From contig JBEWZL010000056.1 in NCBI GenBank assembly GCA_045837725.1, forward strand, positions 434,001 through 498,000: 64,000 bases of DNA. Reading direction: 5' to 3'. This DNA is from Vermamoeba vermiformis (taxonomy: Eukaryota; Tubulinea; Echinamoebida). Made by a program: the position numbers and the translations under genes. The notes beneath the pieces are model-generated. The model was given only the letters and a program-made list of their open reading frames with translations, searched no databases and had not been told where the DNA came from. Below are positions 31,847 to 43,216 of this stretch, in pieces (position 1 is the first letter of the stretch; the number at the start of each line of letters is the position of its first letter).

Positions 31847-34800
31847 ATGCGGCCACAAGTCATATTATTCGCGTTGCTATTTGCTGCCGTGCTCGCTTGT
31901 GCACATGGACAAGTCAAAGTCAAGTTCAGAGTGTTAGATGGGACTCCAAGCGCAACGAGCGTCGCATCTAAACTCTTAAGCGATTATAACAATGGATTAA
32001 TTAATAGCAAATTTGCATATGAAGTGCTCAGCTTAACAATGGACTTGCAGCAAGGAGCGTATCCGTACCCTCCACGACCAAGAGTTGCTAGCAGCGCATC
32101 TGGAAATTTTCCAGGCTTACTTGCAGTCTGCTCGCTGTTTTATTTCATGACCAGATCAAAATACAGCAGTTTTTGGTTATTTGTTGGCTTGATGCTTTGC
32201 AATCACTTGTCTTCAGCTTTGATCGGAAGTTATTCAAATTGCAAATTATTAAACGACGAAATTCAATATTGTTAACCGGGCTCAAATCCCCCCGTAAACC
32301 GTTTTATAAAACTGTTCAAATTAAATTTAAGTTTTGATTTTATGCAATTGTTTAATTTCCGAAGCGATTTAGAACTTTTTAATTTATTTTGTTGAAAGAA
32401 TTCGATAAATTAAAAATTTTAATAATAATTAAACATTTTAATTAATCAATACTGGCGGTGCGATGCATTGCCCTCGCCCGTTAGCAATAGTAATATCACA
32501 CGTATTTAGGGAAGTATATAATATTTATTTAACGTTGCAATACAAATATACAGTACGATCAGCGGGACAGCTGTTGTGCACTTGTGAGTGTCAGTAGCGG
32601 TGGTAGGTTCACTTACCCAAGGCGCCGTGTATCGTGTGGTTTTGTGGCTTACTTCGTGATTAAACTTTGAAAAATGAACGGAAAAGATTCTGCGGTGACG
32701 TCAAGCTCCTTCCAAATATGGTCAAAATGGCCAAATTCATAGGAAATTCTTGTCCGAAAACTAGAATGACCAATCGTTAGCGAGCTTTGATTCGTTGTCA
32801 CCGCAAGTCATGTTTTTCATTGTCAAAGTCAGCACAAGCCACGTAGCCACACGACGCACTGCACTTGGGTAAGTTTATCGCTAATGACACACGAGCAAGC
32901 AGAGCAACCAGCCGCCTTGAACTGTCGTACTGTGCATTGTAATTGCAACGCTAAATAAAATTACGTTCACTAAATACTAGTGTCTTATTCACTGAAGCCA
33001 CGTGCCGAACGTGACCGCGAGCACCGCTGGTATCAATTAATTAAAATGTTTAATTATTATTAACATTTTAAATTTACAAATTCTTTCAATAAAATGTAGA
33101 AATCGAAGTTCTAAATCGCTTCGCAAATTAAACATTTGAATAAAATTAAAACTTTAATTTAATTTGAACAGTTTTATAAAACAGTTTACGGGGGGATTTG
33201 AGCCCGGTTAACAATATAAATTACATTGGACTATTAAGTAAGTATTTATAAATATAATATGATGCGTCTTTAAGTTGATTTAATTGCTGTAATTTATTGA
33301 CACGAAATTATTTATGCTTTGTTTTGATTTTATTTAATGCTGCTGCTCTGTATTAATTATTAATATTTAGCGATGGATATATTGAAGGTGCTATTGAGGC
33401 TAACGTAGTTGGCTGGATCGGTTTTGGATTCTCTGCTAACGGTTACATGGATAGCGTAAGCATATTTAACGTCCCATATGCATTTAAAACAATAATATGT
33501 CATAACATAAAAGATCTTCGTAATCTAAGAATATCTACATTGCAAGGCACGAATCATTTATTTTTCCGAGCGCTGATCTTGCTAACAAAATCAATCGTTT
33601 AATTTAACAAATCTGCTAATACTATTATACAGGGAGGTGAAGCGCCTGGCTCTGACATATTGATGGGCTATTTAGACCCCAACTCGACTGAGTGCGCTGA
33701 CGGCTGCGTGACAGATTATCATACATTGCAGTACGCGATGCCGATCAAAGACGACGTGCAAAACGTTGACAAAGTGGCTGTAACATTAAGTATGCTATAT
33801 ACCAATAGTTTACAATATCATACCGAAATTTTGATTCAATATTTCAATTTTGGATCTGCTTAGGAGGAACTTCGAGAAAACTTCGATACTAATTTTTGGT
33901 TATAAATAGCTACTGGTCATTTATCCGTAGAATTCCGCAAGCCATTGAACAGCTTTGATACGACGCAAGATCGAGTCATTGACATCAATGCACAGACATT
34001 TATTTTGTGGTCCGCGAATCATCACACCACGCCGAAGAGTCCGACTTCGTTCTCCAAACACACCATTCAAGCGACTCCACCAATCTCCATCAAGTTCTCA
34101 GAGCCATGTAAGTGACACCTGTCATCCATTTTGACACTTGCAAGTCGTGCTAAATGCTTCCTTGTTGCAGCTACATGCGTCGAAGACACGACCGGAGCGG
34201 TGGACGGTGTCATCGAAATCAACACCTCGTTGAAGAATTTTTCAGAGGCAGCGTTTGTAGAGTCTATGGCTAATATTATGGGCATCGATTCTAACCGCGT
34301 CGTCGTTGTCGAAGTCGATGGTACGTGCCACCTAAAATTAACACTTTCCATAAAAGGAAATAGGACTCATCCTTCCATTTAAAAGATGTTTCACCGCCAT
34401 TCTGCCCCGAATGCTCTACTATCGAACTCTTAGCTAGCAATTATTCGATCCCTGCTTCTTCTACGTACTACATGTGCCGCGGATTTGAAGTAAACGTGAC
34501 TAACGATCAAATCATCAAAATTGAACCAATGAAAGATAACACTCTCATTCTCCATCATATGGTACGTCATTGACAAGGTGAATATATTAATGTCCTAATC
34601 AATTGCATCAGCTCTTGTTCTACTCGAGTCAGCCCGTCTCGCTGAACAACTGGACCGCGTGCTTTAGCATGCCTTATAATGCGATGCCAATCTACGGCTG
34701 GGCTCCAGGAGGTGACAGTTTAATCATGCCCGACAACGTTGGCATTACCGTAGATAATGCAAAGCGATACTTTGTTATTCAATGTACGTACATGACACGA

Positions 34801-35591
34801 GATCCGATCCAGAACTAACCTCTATTTTTAGATCACTATTCCAACCCGCAGAGCTTAGAGGGTCTTACTGATAATAGCGGTTTCAAAATATATACCACAA
34901 AGGACTCGCGTCAATATCAAGCTGGTTTGTTCGTGCTAGGATTGCCGCCAGATCAAACACTTCAGATCCCGCCAAACGAGACTGATTGGCATCAACTCGG
35001 TACATGCCCCGAACAATACACTCAATTAATTCAAAATTTCTCGCCGTTGGGAAAGCTGATCGTTTTTGCAACTGGTTTGCACGCACATTATTTAGGCAGA
35101 CAGATCTGGACCTCGCACTACAGAAACGAAACCTTCCTTGGTTATCTCGGCAAAAACGAGTACTATAGCTTCGTAAGTACATATCTATACATCCAGTGCG
35201 TATTTATCTAACAAATATACAAAGAACAATCAACGCTTTGTTGACTTGCAGACTGAGATCTTGCCCGGAGATCGATTAGTCACGCATTGTGTATGGGACT
35301 CGACAGGACGCGAGACAATAACTTCTGGTGGCGAGGGCACTCAGGATGAAATGTAAGTCTAAGTTTAACGTGGATGTGGTGGTTCTGATCTCTTTTTGTT
35401 CTAGGTGCTTAAACGCAGTTTTGTACTATCCTAGCGGTAAGATTAATAATTAATTTGATTGTTACGCCAAGCTAATACTGTTGTTTGTAGTACCTGCGCC
35501 AGGTTGTTACGTTAACCACAGCCCCGGTGAGCGTTGTACATTCCCTTGTTCCGAACTTGATTTTCAATATTAAATTGTAGTGTTTTGTTGA
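31847..35591 (+). CDS. DOMON / copper type II ascorbate-dependent monooxygenase, exon interrupted by an inserted element
   Basis: Starts with a signal peptide (MRPQVILFALLFAAVLACAHG) and an N-terminal SEA-like segment. DOMON domain: YKLHWTI, EGAIEANVVGWIGFGFS, ADGCVTDYHTLQYAMPI. An extra alpha/beta module (SLKNFSEAAFVESMANIMGI) follows, then the PHM/DBH catalytic core: TLILHHM (CuA pair), the IQYHYSNP His, ATGLHAHYLGRQIW (CuB His-x-His) and LVTHCVWDSTGR...DEMCLNA. All copper ligands that I can place are present. From family knowledge it would hydroxylate an amine or phenethyl-type substrate in the secretory pathway or outside. The first exon ends at a stop (32273-32275) formed by an inserted inverted-repeat element at 32270-33213; without the element the flanks read straight through (DEIQY | KLHWTI). 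As assembled the gene is therefore disrupted, or the insertion is only on one allele. About ten exons. Confidence 0.8.
32270..32461 (+). repeat. Left terminal inverted repeat of the element
   Basis: Pairs with 33020-33213 in reverse orientation. Outer ~35 bases are nearly perfect, and similarity continues inward to a GGCGGTGC-like inner edge. Confidence 0.8.
33020..33213 (-). repeat. Right terminal inverted repeat of the element
   Basis: Reverse complement of the left repeat; ends ...GAGCCCGGTTAACA next to the flanking ATAT. Confidence 0.8.
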
Positions 35592-35728
35592 TAAGAAATT
35601 GTTATGCCGAAACAGTGCAACGAAATCTATCAATATCAGTAATAATAGTATTTCAATAGTTTTATTTATTTAATAGCTATACAAGTTTGAGTTTTGATTT
35701 AAATCAAGTACACTAACTCTAACAAACA

Positions 35729-38700
35729 TCAAAATTTGATTACAAGACCATCCTGTTCAGTAGAAATGCCAGGCACACGTTGTCTTAAATCATTCCAGCC
35801 ACCAAAGGGTTGTCTCTGTCTTTCTTCAATCATTTCTGCTGCTTTGTTGGCAGTAACACCCTTAAGCTTCATCAGTTTCGTAGTGTCATCTGTGTTGACA
35901 TTGATGGCTATGAATGCTGCAACCTATGGTTAGAAGTGTTGTCAATACGTCAAGTTACTTACACTTAATCTGTGCTACTGCAGCAAGTGAGCGACCATAA
36001 TAGGCTTCCATATTTCTTTTGTGCACAACATACATATTTGGTTTGAGTCTCAAATATGCTGGTGATCTGTTTGAGATCAAGCCAAAGACAAATTTGAAGT
36101 TATACTTGGCTAAGTACTTATCAAACAAGACTTTTGCCTTTTGATATTCACTGTCCAAGTCATGTTGAGTCAATATTGTTGGATTTTGTGAGTTATCATT
36201 GGCCTGAAATTGTTGAAATTCAATAACATCTTCTGACAGCCAATAGAAGGCATTAATTCCAGTAGTGTTTTTGCCATTCAAACACACTGTCTCCATGTAT
36301 GAAGAAGGATGTTTGGATCCATCAACCATTGAAGTCATGAAGTTTGAAGTCATCTTGCCATCAAAGCATGCAGGGAATTGATGCAAGTGCGTTACTGGTG
36401 TAGTAGGTCTGAGCTGTACAGAATAGGTTGCACACTCATCTCCAAATAATGCTCCAGAGTGAAAAGTGCCTAAGAAAAGTGTTAGAATGAGTATTTTAAC
36501 AGTACAATACCTACAAAGTGGAACTGATTTGGTTTGTTCTCCAGAAAGCAAAGTCAATTTGAATGATGTGTACTTGACATTGAATATCTCCCAAGCTGAT
36601 GGACCAATGGCAGTTGGATCATTCCATGAAAACTTGAAGAGATGTGCTGCACAGCCAAAGACCCTTGTATTGTTCTGCAGCCAATGATAAAGTAGGAAGA
36701 AAGGCACTGAAGTTGGCATTCCTTTTAAAGCTTGTGTAGGTTTTTCAGCAAACACATAGCCCTCCTGAGCTGCATGCTCAATAGTCTTTCCACTGGGCAG
36801 AATCCTTTCAGGCTGAACAGGTTGCTTTGCAATGCAATACTCAATGAGGGCCTTTGCATCCTCTGGAACTCTTGCCATCTTGTGCTTTGCCTTGAAAACT
36901 GCATTGTCAATGAATGTTGTGTATGGTAATGTCCACAAGTTCATTTCCTTGTCCTTGTTATTCTTGATATAATCATGAATTGCCATCATCAGATAGTCAA
37001 AAGCACGAGGAGGATTCAACATGTCTGCCACACATTGTCTGAAAGCTCCAGCACATTGCCAACCAGCAAGATACGAATATTCTGGTTTGGCAGCCAATCC
37101 TATTTACTGGTTAGTATTAGTTACTTCTAAAGTATTATTACCATTAAGTATTGTTTGCATATCAGAGAGAGACAACATGGATGGTGAAATGCTAACAGGG
37201 ATGCCCAGATCCTTGATTACAGATTTTAGAGGACTATAGATTGTGCCTTTAATCTTGGTTAGCCAATTCAATGTAGGATGCCTTCTTACCTGCAAATAGC
37301 ACAAACAGATTGTTGCAGTATTCAAGCATTAACTGACTGATTGAAGTTGTGAAATGCTGAAATTTCTGTTTGTTATGGCCATCAGCATAGAGCATATTCA
37401 TTTCATCAATTGGTAAGACAATGTATTTGACACCAATCTTCATTAATCGATCAATCAACAGATCAAGCTGCAAAGAACAGTTAATATGACAATAACCAAA
37501 GAACTCTCATACAGTTAAATACTTGGCCATTTTCTTTGTGATAGTGATGCGTCCAAGCTTAGTACGCCGAAGTGGATAAAGGAAGTACTTCCATATTATT
37601 CTGATTGCCAAAATGCCACTGCAATCTGCACACTTCCAAAATACTTCATCTTCATTGGCTGAAGTAGCTGTTAGTATCAGAAATAAACAAAATGTTGCTA
37701 AACATACTCAATCCACTTCCAAAACTTGTGTACAGTACTGTGCATCTTTTTGGGTTGGTTAATACTTTCTTGAAGTTGCTTTCAAAATCATCTGTATCCT
37801 CATGTTGTTGTGCAGCACATTCCTTACACATGAATGAATTAAAAGAGAAGAGAACTAACACAAATACACAAACCTGTAAAATGTTCAAGGATTCCAAGAG
37901 CATGCGAGTTTTGCCAATACCAGGAGCACCAGTGATGATAGGAATGTGCAGTTTCTCTTTGTTAAACCTTATCGCTCGTTGTGTCTCAACTGCTGCTCGA
38001 TAAATTTGGTTTTTGGTTGGCTCAGGCACACAGTGAGGAAATTGAGCCCCAACAGTTGACAAGACCTGTATCGCATTAGATGAATGTAATACTAACAATC
38101 CTGTAATACGCTTGAAACTTGAGCATTTGGAATTCTGTTGACAACTTTCTTAAGCCAGTTTACGACTGCTTCTTCGGAATTCAAATCTCTGGTAGCAAAC
38201 AATTCGTCGTAGCCGTCCGACCCAGCACTGGCATCACTGGCTTTGCACTCTGTAGGAACGGGCGTCTTTTCGTCACTGCTTCCTTGACTCTTCAACTTAG
38301 GCGTTGTTTGGTGTTCATCTACGGTAATTGAAAGTTCTGCCTTCGGGTTTGAAGCAGATCGTTGAGCGGCAAAGACAAGACGGATTGTTTTGTCGGATAA
38401 CTTCGTGTGACTTTGTAGATCGCGTTCTGAGCTGCTCAACAACTGCTCTAACGTGAATACACTGGCCACGTAGTCTGCTTGCGACGGCGCGATGCCATTA
38501 TTTACTGCCCACTCGCGCACATCTGCAGAGGGTCCAGATTGCGAACCTTGAAAAATAAAATACGAGGTTAGTTAATATCCGAAAAATTAACTCAATAGAG
38601 TGGCTTAGAATTTACTATTTTTGGGTCGCGTTTCCGAACTATTGGCAATAAATTTTCCGGATGCAAATTTTCAGATCAAAAGAGAGAATAATTGTGGATA

Positions 38701-38854
38701 AGTTAGGTAAATTAAAATTATTACCTGATAATTTCTTTTGCCGTTTTGGCGGATTTTCGTCTTCGGAAACGCGATCTGAAACAACATCCGTAACTTTTCT
38801 CTTGCCTCGGGTTAGCACTATGTAAAGACTATTAACCAGCCCGTTGCCGAACAA
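35729..38854 (-). CDS. P-loop NTPase with ERCC1-like HhH and C-terminal ComEA-like HhH (Crinkler-like)
   Basis: About nine exons join in frame, ~770 residues; stop TGA at 35729-35731. The 5' end is not settled: the frame is open to 38854 but has no ATG there, so a further upstream exon is likely. Order of parts: basic NLS (RGKRK...PPKRQKK); a helical domain with FTLEQLLSSSERDLQSHTKL, close to the HhH2 of ERCC1 (SLEQLIAASREDL...GL); Walker A IITGAPGIGKT; Walker B YIVLPIDEMN; a long domain with FNVKYTSFKL and VIEFQQFQ strands that may be nuclease-like; and a final HhH_3 of ComEA type (INVNTDDTTKLMKLKGVTAN, then WNDLRQRVPGIS). The family is not known to me; NTPase + possible nuclease recalls Crinkler effectors, while the two HhH parts point to DNA. 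Introns as short as 41-45 nt occur. From about 38060 to the end CpG is rare. Confidence 0.65.
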
Positions 38855-39042
38855 TAAATGTGTATGCTACTTACTGGTGTTGTGCTTGTTCGTAAATTTG
38901 CCTATGCATTGATAAAATTGCCCAGAAAAGTTAGCCCAATTTCTTCGAACCAAGCATTACTTGCCCAGTCCAATAAAACAAACACAACTCACCAGAATAT
39001 TTGGATTATATTATTTGAACTATTTTCTAATTGTGTATCGTT

Positions 39043-42000
39043 ATGTCGTTTACGTTGGCCTCTACCGAAGAAGATCCGATTGAATTACAATTAAAGTAAG
39101 CAAATAATTTTCTTATTGATATATTTGGTACTTCCTTCGCAAATACACGTACATTTTGCTTGAAATTAGAATAAATAAATATTTATTTTTAATTTTTTGC
39201 AGCGAGAATGCTCCGATCCAGCTAGGCCGCACGTTCCTCAATATTCATGATACCAAAGTTAGCAGACAACAAGTTGAAATTTCCTTACAAGACGGCAAGG
39301 TCGTTGTAAAACAGGTTTGTTCGATCAGAAAATGAATCCTTCGATCGGTGTCACTTACAAATATTTTTAGCTTGGTATTAATCCTAGCGTCGTAAAAAAG
39401 CCCGATGGTAAAGCCTGGCTATTAAAAAAAGATGAATCAACGACGTTAGATCCCAACGATCATCTTTTATTAATCGCTACAGCGACTACGGATAAACACG
39501 TAGAATTTAAATTGATCAAGAAAGGAGGTAATTATTATTTTAGTTAAAATTTATAAGATAGATTTTAAATCGGATCTGCAGGCACCAAAAGAAAAATTCA
39601 AGAGGAAGACGAAGCGGATGTGGCTGAAGTTGTGCCTAAAAAGAAGTTTAAAGTCGAAGAAGATTTAAACACGACCATTGAAGACGAGAAAAAAGAAGAT
39701 AAAAACAATAACGAAGCCAAAAATAACGCTGAAAAAAATACTAATGGTGACGCTGTTTACGAAAAAGAGGTACGAGCAAATATTTATGCAATCAAGTACT
39801 TTTACTAATTAGGAAATATTACGTTTAGATTAAAGAGCTGCGTTCTATTCTACCCGAAATCTCGTTAGAAGAGATTCAAACGGCGATTTTATTGGCCGAA
39901 GGATCCGTTGAAATGGCGCTTCAAAGTCTGTTAGATAACAAAACTAAGGCCTCAGAACCCATCAAAGAACCTGCCAAAGACGGTGACAAGAAGGATCAGG
40001 CTAAGAACAATCAAGACGAGAATAAGAAGGACGTTGTTATGGTCGACGATGCACCACCTGCTTTGACACCGCCGACATCACCTTTGCGCGAGGAAAGTAA
40101 CAAAGAAGGGGCCGCTGAAAACAACAAACCGGCCATGTATCGATCGGACTCAGAACTTGCTTTGGAATTGCAACGTCAATGGGAAGAAGAGCTGCGAAGT
40201 AAGTGTGAAAAAGTGTCGCGGATCTGCTCGAACAAAAAAAACTAAATCTTTTTTTCCACTTTAGATGCGCCGCAAGAGTACAGTAACAACGAAGTCAAAA
40301 CAGCACAACAAATTATTGCCGAAGAAGTTGAAAAGTTGACACTCGTGGCCGATAACTGTGGCATGTTTTACGATGAACTTTCGTTCCCAAGTACGTTACT
40401 GACACTTTGATACTTTCATACTCACCCTTGTTCAATATGATCATATTATTATTATGCTATGAGTTATCGTGTTGCTTGTTAACGGGGTTGACTAACAAAC
40501 CGTTCTGTAGCTGCATTTGGAGTTCGCATGGCACTGGACGTGAAATCAATCGATAAATGGAAAGCCAAACAACTCGGCATCAATCCAAGCAAGCCAATCG
40601 TTATTCAGCTCAAGTTCTCGTCGGAATTCACGGACGACAAGGACCCACCAAACTTTTTGATCTTCCAATCGGGCGACAAAGATTTGTCCGCGTTGAGTCT
40701 TAAAGACTACGAGACGGACTTTGGCGCCATGCAATGGTTCTTGGAGACTCGTTTGACCAAAGTTTTGTTGAAGAATTGGGCCAACAAACCTGTCAAGTCT
40801 GTCAAACGCGACGAAGAAGATAAATCGAAGGATAACGATAAAAATAAGCCCGCGCAAGTCAAGGTCGAGAAGAAAGAAGAAAAGAAAAATGCGGCCAAAG
40901 AAGCAGGTGTGGACGAGAACAAATTGAATCAATTGACGGCGATGGGATTCACTGAAGCCAAGTCGATTGAGGCCTTGGTCAAGTGCAAAGGCAATTTGGA
41001 CTCCGCCACTGAAATGCTGTTGACCGGAAAGGCCCCTGCAGCGTAAGTCTTATTCCATATTTGCACGGTTTTGGGCTTTACCTAAAAAGGAAATCAGTAC
41101 TTAAGTCGCGATGGCGCTAATTGTTGTGAATGTAGTGAACCAGAAGACCCGCCAGCAGTGACGCAACTGATCAACATGGGATTCAAGCGCGCTGAAGCGG
41201 TCAATGCCCTCGCAGCATTCAACAACGACGTTAAGAAAGCAGTGGCGAGTTTGTTGGGTGAAGAAGTGCCTGACTCGCAAGAAGAAGTTGCTCCCGTAGG
41301 TCGTCCCAAGCATGGCAAACTGAAAAAGTACGGTCTTGGAAAATACAGCCATGCCAAGGGCGTCAAAGTCAAGGGCGTCAAAAATAGCGATCTTGATGTA
41401 CCACCTTCCGATGAAGAAGAAGACCCGATTGAGGCACTCGGTAAGAACACTGCGGAATAACTTTATTTTTTCATGAACGAGCGGAATATTTATATGACCT
41501 GAACTAACGTTGTCTGAACAGAATACAAATCGGACCAAGAACGATTATTTGCAGACGATGCGCCGTTCTTGGTGCGCCTTTACAACTACATGCTGTACCG
41601 ATTCACGACTAGTCCAAAGCACTGCATGATCTGCGACAAAGAAATCAATCTCGAGACTGGCTACAAGTTGCCTGTTTGCAACAGAAAATGTAAGAAAACA
41701 ATTATTTATTTTTCCTATTTGGGAGATTCGTTTGTCTATTTTTGGCAAATCACGTGACTAACAATAATTCGAACAGCTTGCAATAATGTTTACAATACGA
41801 ATGCCTGCGGTGGTAATATCATCAACGAGATTAAGAACCAGCCTGAAGTCGTCGAATTACTGTTGCATTTGCTGTCGTGCGCTGCGACTGGCAAAAACAC
41901 ACGTGGCTTCAACAGAAACGGCGTCGGATTGGCTCCGAAAACTCACGGCTACGGTCACATGTTCGGTGCTGCTGCAGCAGCTGCGCCAAAAAAGACGTTT

Positions 42001-43216
42001 GAACCATTCCCGCACAATCTTGGTTTCAATTATTCCGATGGCAGCCAAAACATCGATTTGTTGATTAGTACGCTGGAAAAGATTCCTTCCATCAAAGAGA
42101 TGCAAGCGTGTGCCAGCGACGAGCAGCTGAAAGTCATTCTGGACGACATTCATAACTTGTGCTTCCCGCTGTTGAAGTGGGTCATTAGAAGCAACAGAGC
42201 GCATATCAGCTACGTGCCTAAAGAAAAACAAATCGAGGTAAGTTTGGTCAACATTTGGTCAACGCTGGTCAACGCCAGTCAAAAACAAGTTTTTCATATT
42301 ACCTATAGTGGCCTAATTTTTTTACGTTATGTTCTATAACACTTTCATGAACGAGGCGTACTAACTGTCAGATAGTGCATGAAAACGCCGTATCAGTTCC
42401 AATTGGTCAATTCATTCCCCGAGCACGAAAAGAAGTTCTTGGAGTGGAAAGAACAAGCAGCAATTCTCAAAGCCAAACGAGGCCTGGACGACGTTAACGG
42501 CTCGTATTGGTCGTTCCACGGCAGTCCAGTGGAGAACTGGCACTCGATTATTCGTACTGGCCTGCGCTCCGGTTTCGTGCGAGGTATTTATCACGCACAA
42601 CAAGCAATGACGTCGTTGGGCTACATGCAAGTTGGTGTTGGGCAAGCGACTGGCTGGCAGAATGGCAGTTGGAAGATTAACAATCAGATCAGCTGCATTT
42701 CGTTGATTGAAGTTGCTGACTTCCGAAGCGAAAACGATGGCAAGGTACGATATATATATTAATAATTAGTTCTGTGAATTGTGAAAAAATTGCTTGACAC
42801 GTGTCATCGTAATGACACGATATTTTTCACTAAATGTCACCCCGTCAACTTTTTTTACGTCATTAAGTATTACCTTGTACTAATATAGTCATTAGATTAC
42901 GGGAGGCACAGGCAAAGGTGGTCCGGGCCCCATGGGTGCTTATGGTGAAGATATGGTCGTTAATGTCGCCATGATTGACAGTTTGGTCGTCACGCGATTT
43001 TTGTTCTTTTATCCTTCGGGACCAACATTCCAACCTCCTAACTATGGCATGCCGGCATTCGGAGGGTTCGGAGGCTATGGCGCAGCTTATAACCCCGCTA
43101 CTCTGGGTCCTATTGCCAACAAGTTGGGCGTGAAAGATTTTATGTTTATTCCGAAGAACGAAGAAAAATTCGATTATCCGTTTGGCGATTACGAATACAC
43201 CAAGGACGAGAAATAA
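39043..43216 (+). CDS. FHA-UBA-PARP protein, PARP6/8 family
   Basis: Twelve exons, ~1050 residues. N-terminal FHA domain of the PNKP/aprataxin/APLF kind (IQLGRTFLNIHDTKVSRQQV, then VKQLGINPSVV); family members bind CK2-phosphorylated XRCC1/XRCC4. Then a KRKIQ/PKKKFK NLS region, a CUE/UBA-like helix bundle (EISLEEIQTAILLAEGSVEM), a UBC-like region known from PARP6/8 (VIQLKFSSEF...NFLIFQSG), and two UBA domains (LNQLTAMGFTEAKSIEAL; VTQLINMGFKRAEAVNAL). The PARP6/8 core shows the Cys cluster CMICDKE...PVCNRKSCN, SIKEM, LLKWVIRSNRAHISYVP, FHGSPVENWHSIIRTGL and GIYHAQQAMTSLGY, so the H and Y of the triad are present; the third position is not Glu (VVTRFLFFY), which predicts mono-ADP-ribosylation. 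The tail is Gly/Tyr-rich. It converges on the RNA ligase gene and is divergent from the HhH-NTPase gene. Confidence 0.85.
42244..42280 (+). repeat. Three spaced TGGTCAAC copies in an intron
   Basis: TGGTCAAC occurs three times 12-13 bases apart just after a donor site in the PARP gene. Small local duplication; no function claimed. Confidence 0.5.
42795..42806. repeat. Palindrome TGACACGTGTCA in an intron (copy 4)
   Basis: Inside the intron before the last exon of the PARP gene, with another TGACAC half-site 15 bases on. Confidence 0.7.

Larger units (their letters stand above)
32270..33213. mobile_element. Non-autonomous DNA element with ~190 bp terminal inverted repeats
   Basis: The left end (32270-about 32461) and the right end (about 33020-33213) are imperfect inverted copies of each other, starting TGTTAACCGGGCTCAAATCC; identity is high over ~190 bp with scattered differences and small gaps. 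The 4-bp sequence ATAT flanks both sides (32266-32269 and 33214-33217), a likely target-site duplication; because the ends also contain TTAA, a TTAA-type insertion was considered. The ~560 bp core has no long reading frame, so this looks like a foldback/MITE-type element moved by an enzyme encoded elsewhere. Superfamily is not assigned. It lies inside an exon of the copper monooxygenase gene. Confidence 0.8.

Noticed and set aside
32270-33213. The inserted element as an intron-like 'introner' that is spliced out cleanly.
   Set aside because: A GT is near the left edge but no AG lies at the right edge that would restore the host frame, so precise removal by splicing is not supported.
32270-33213. 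The inserted element as an LTR-type retroelement because its ends read TG...CA.
   Set aside because: Its ends are inverted, not direct, repeats, and no coding remains are seen.
33190-33213. tRNA-like B-box in the inverted repeat (GGGCTCAAATCC).
   Set aside because: It differs from the B-box consensus at two positions and no A-box or cloverleaf fits around it.
36474-36518. A 41-nt intron (donor GTATTG) in the HhH-NTPase gene.
   Set aside because: Using it shifts the frame to a stop. A 45-nt alternative (donor GTAGGT) keeps frame, but so does reading through, so it is left open.
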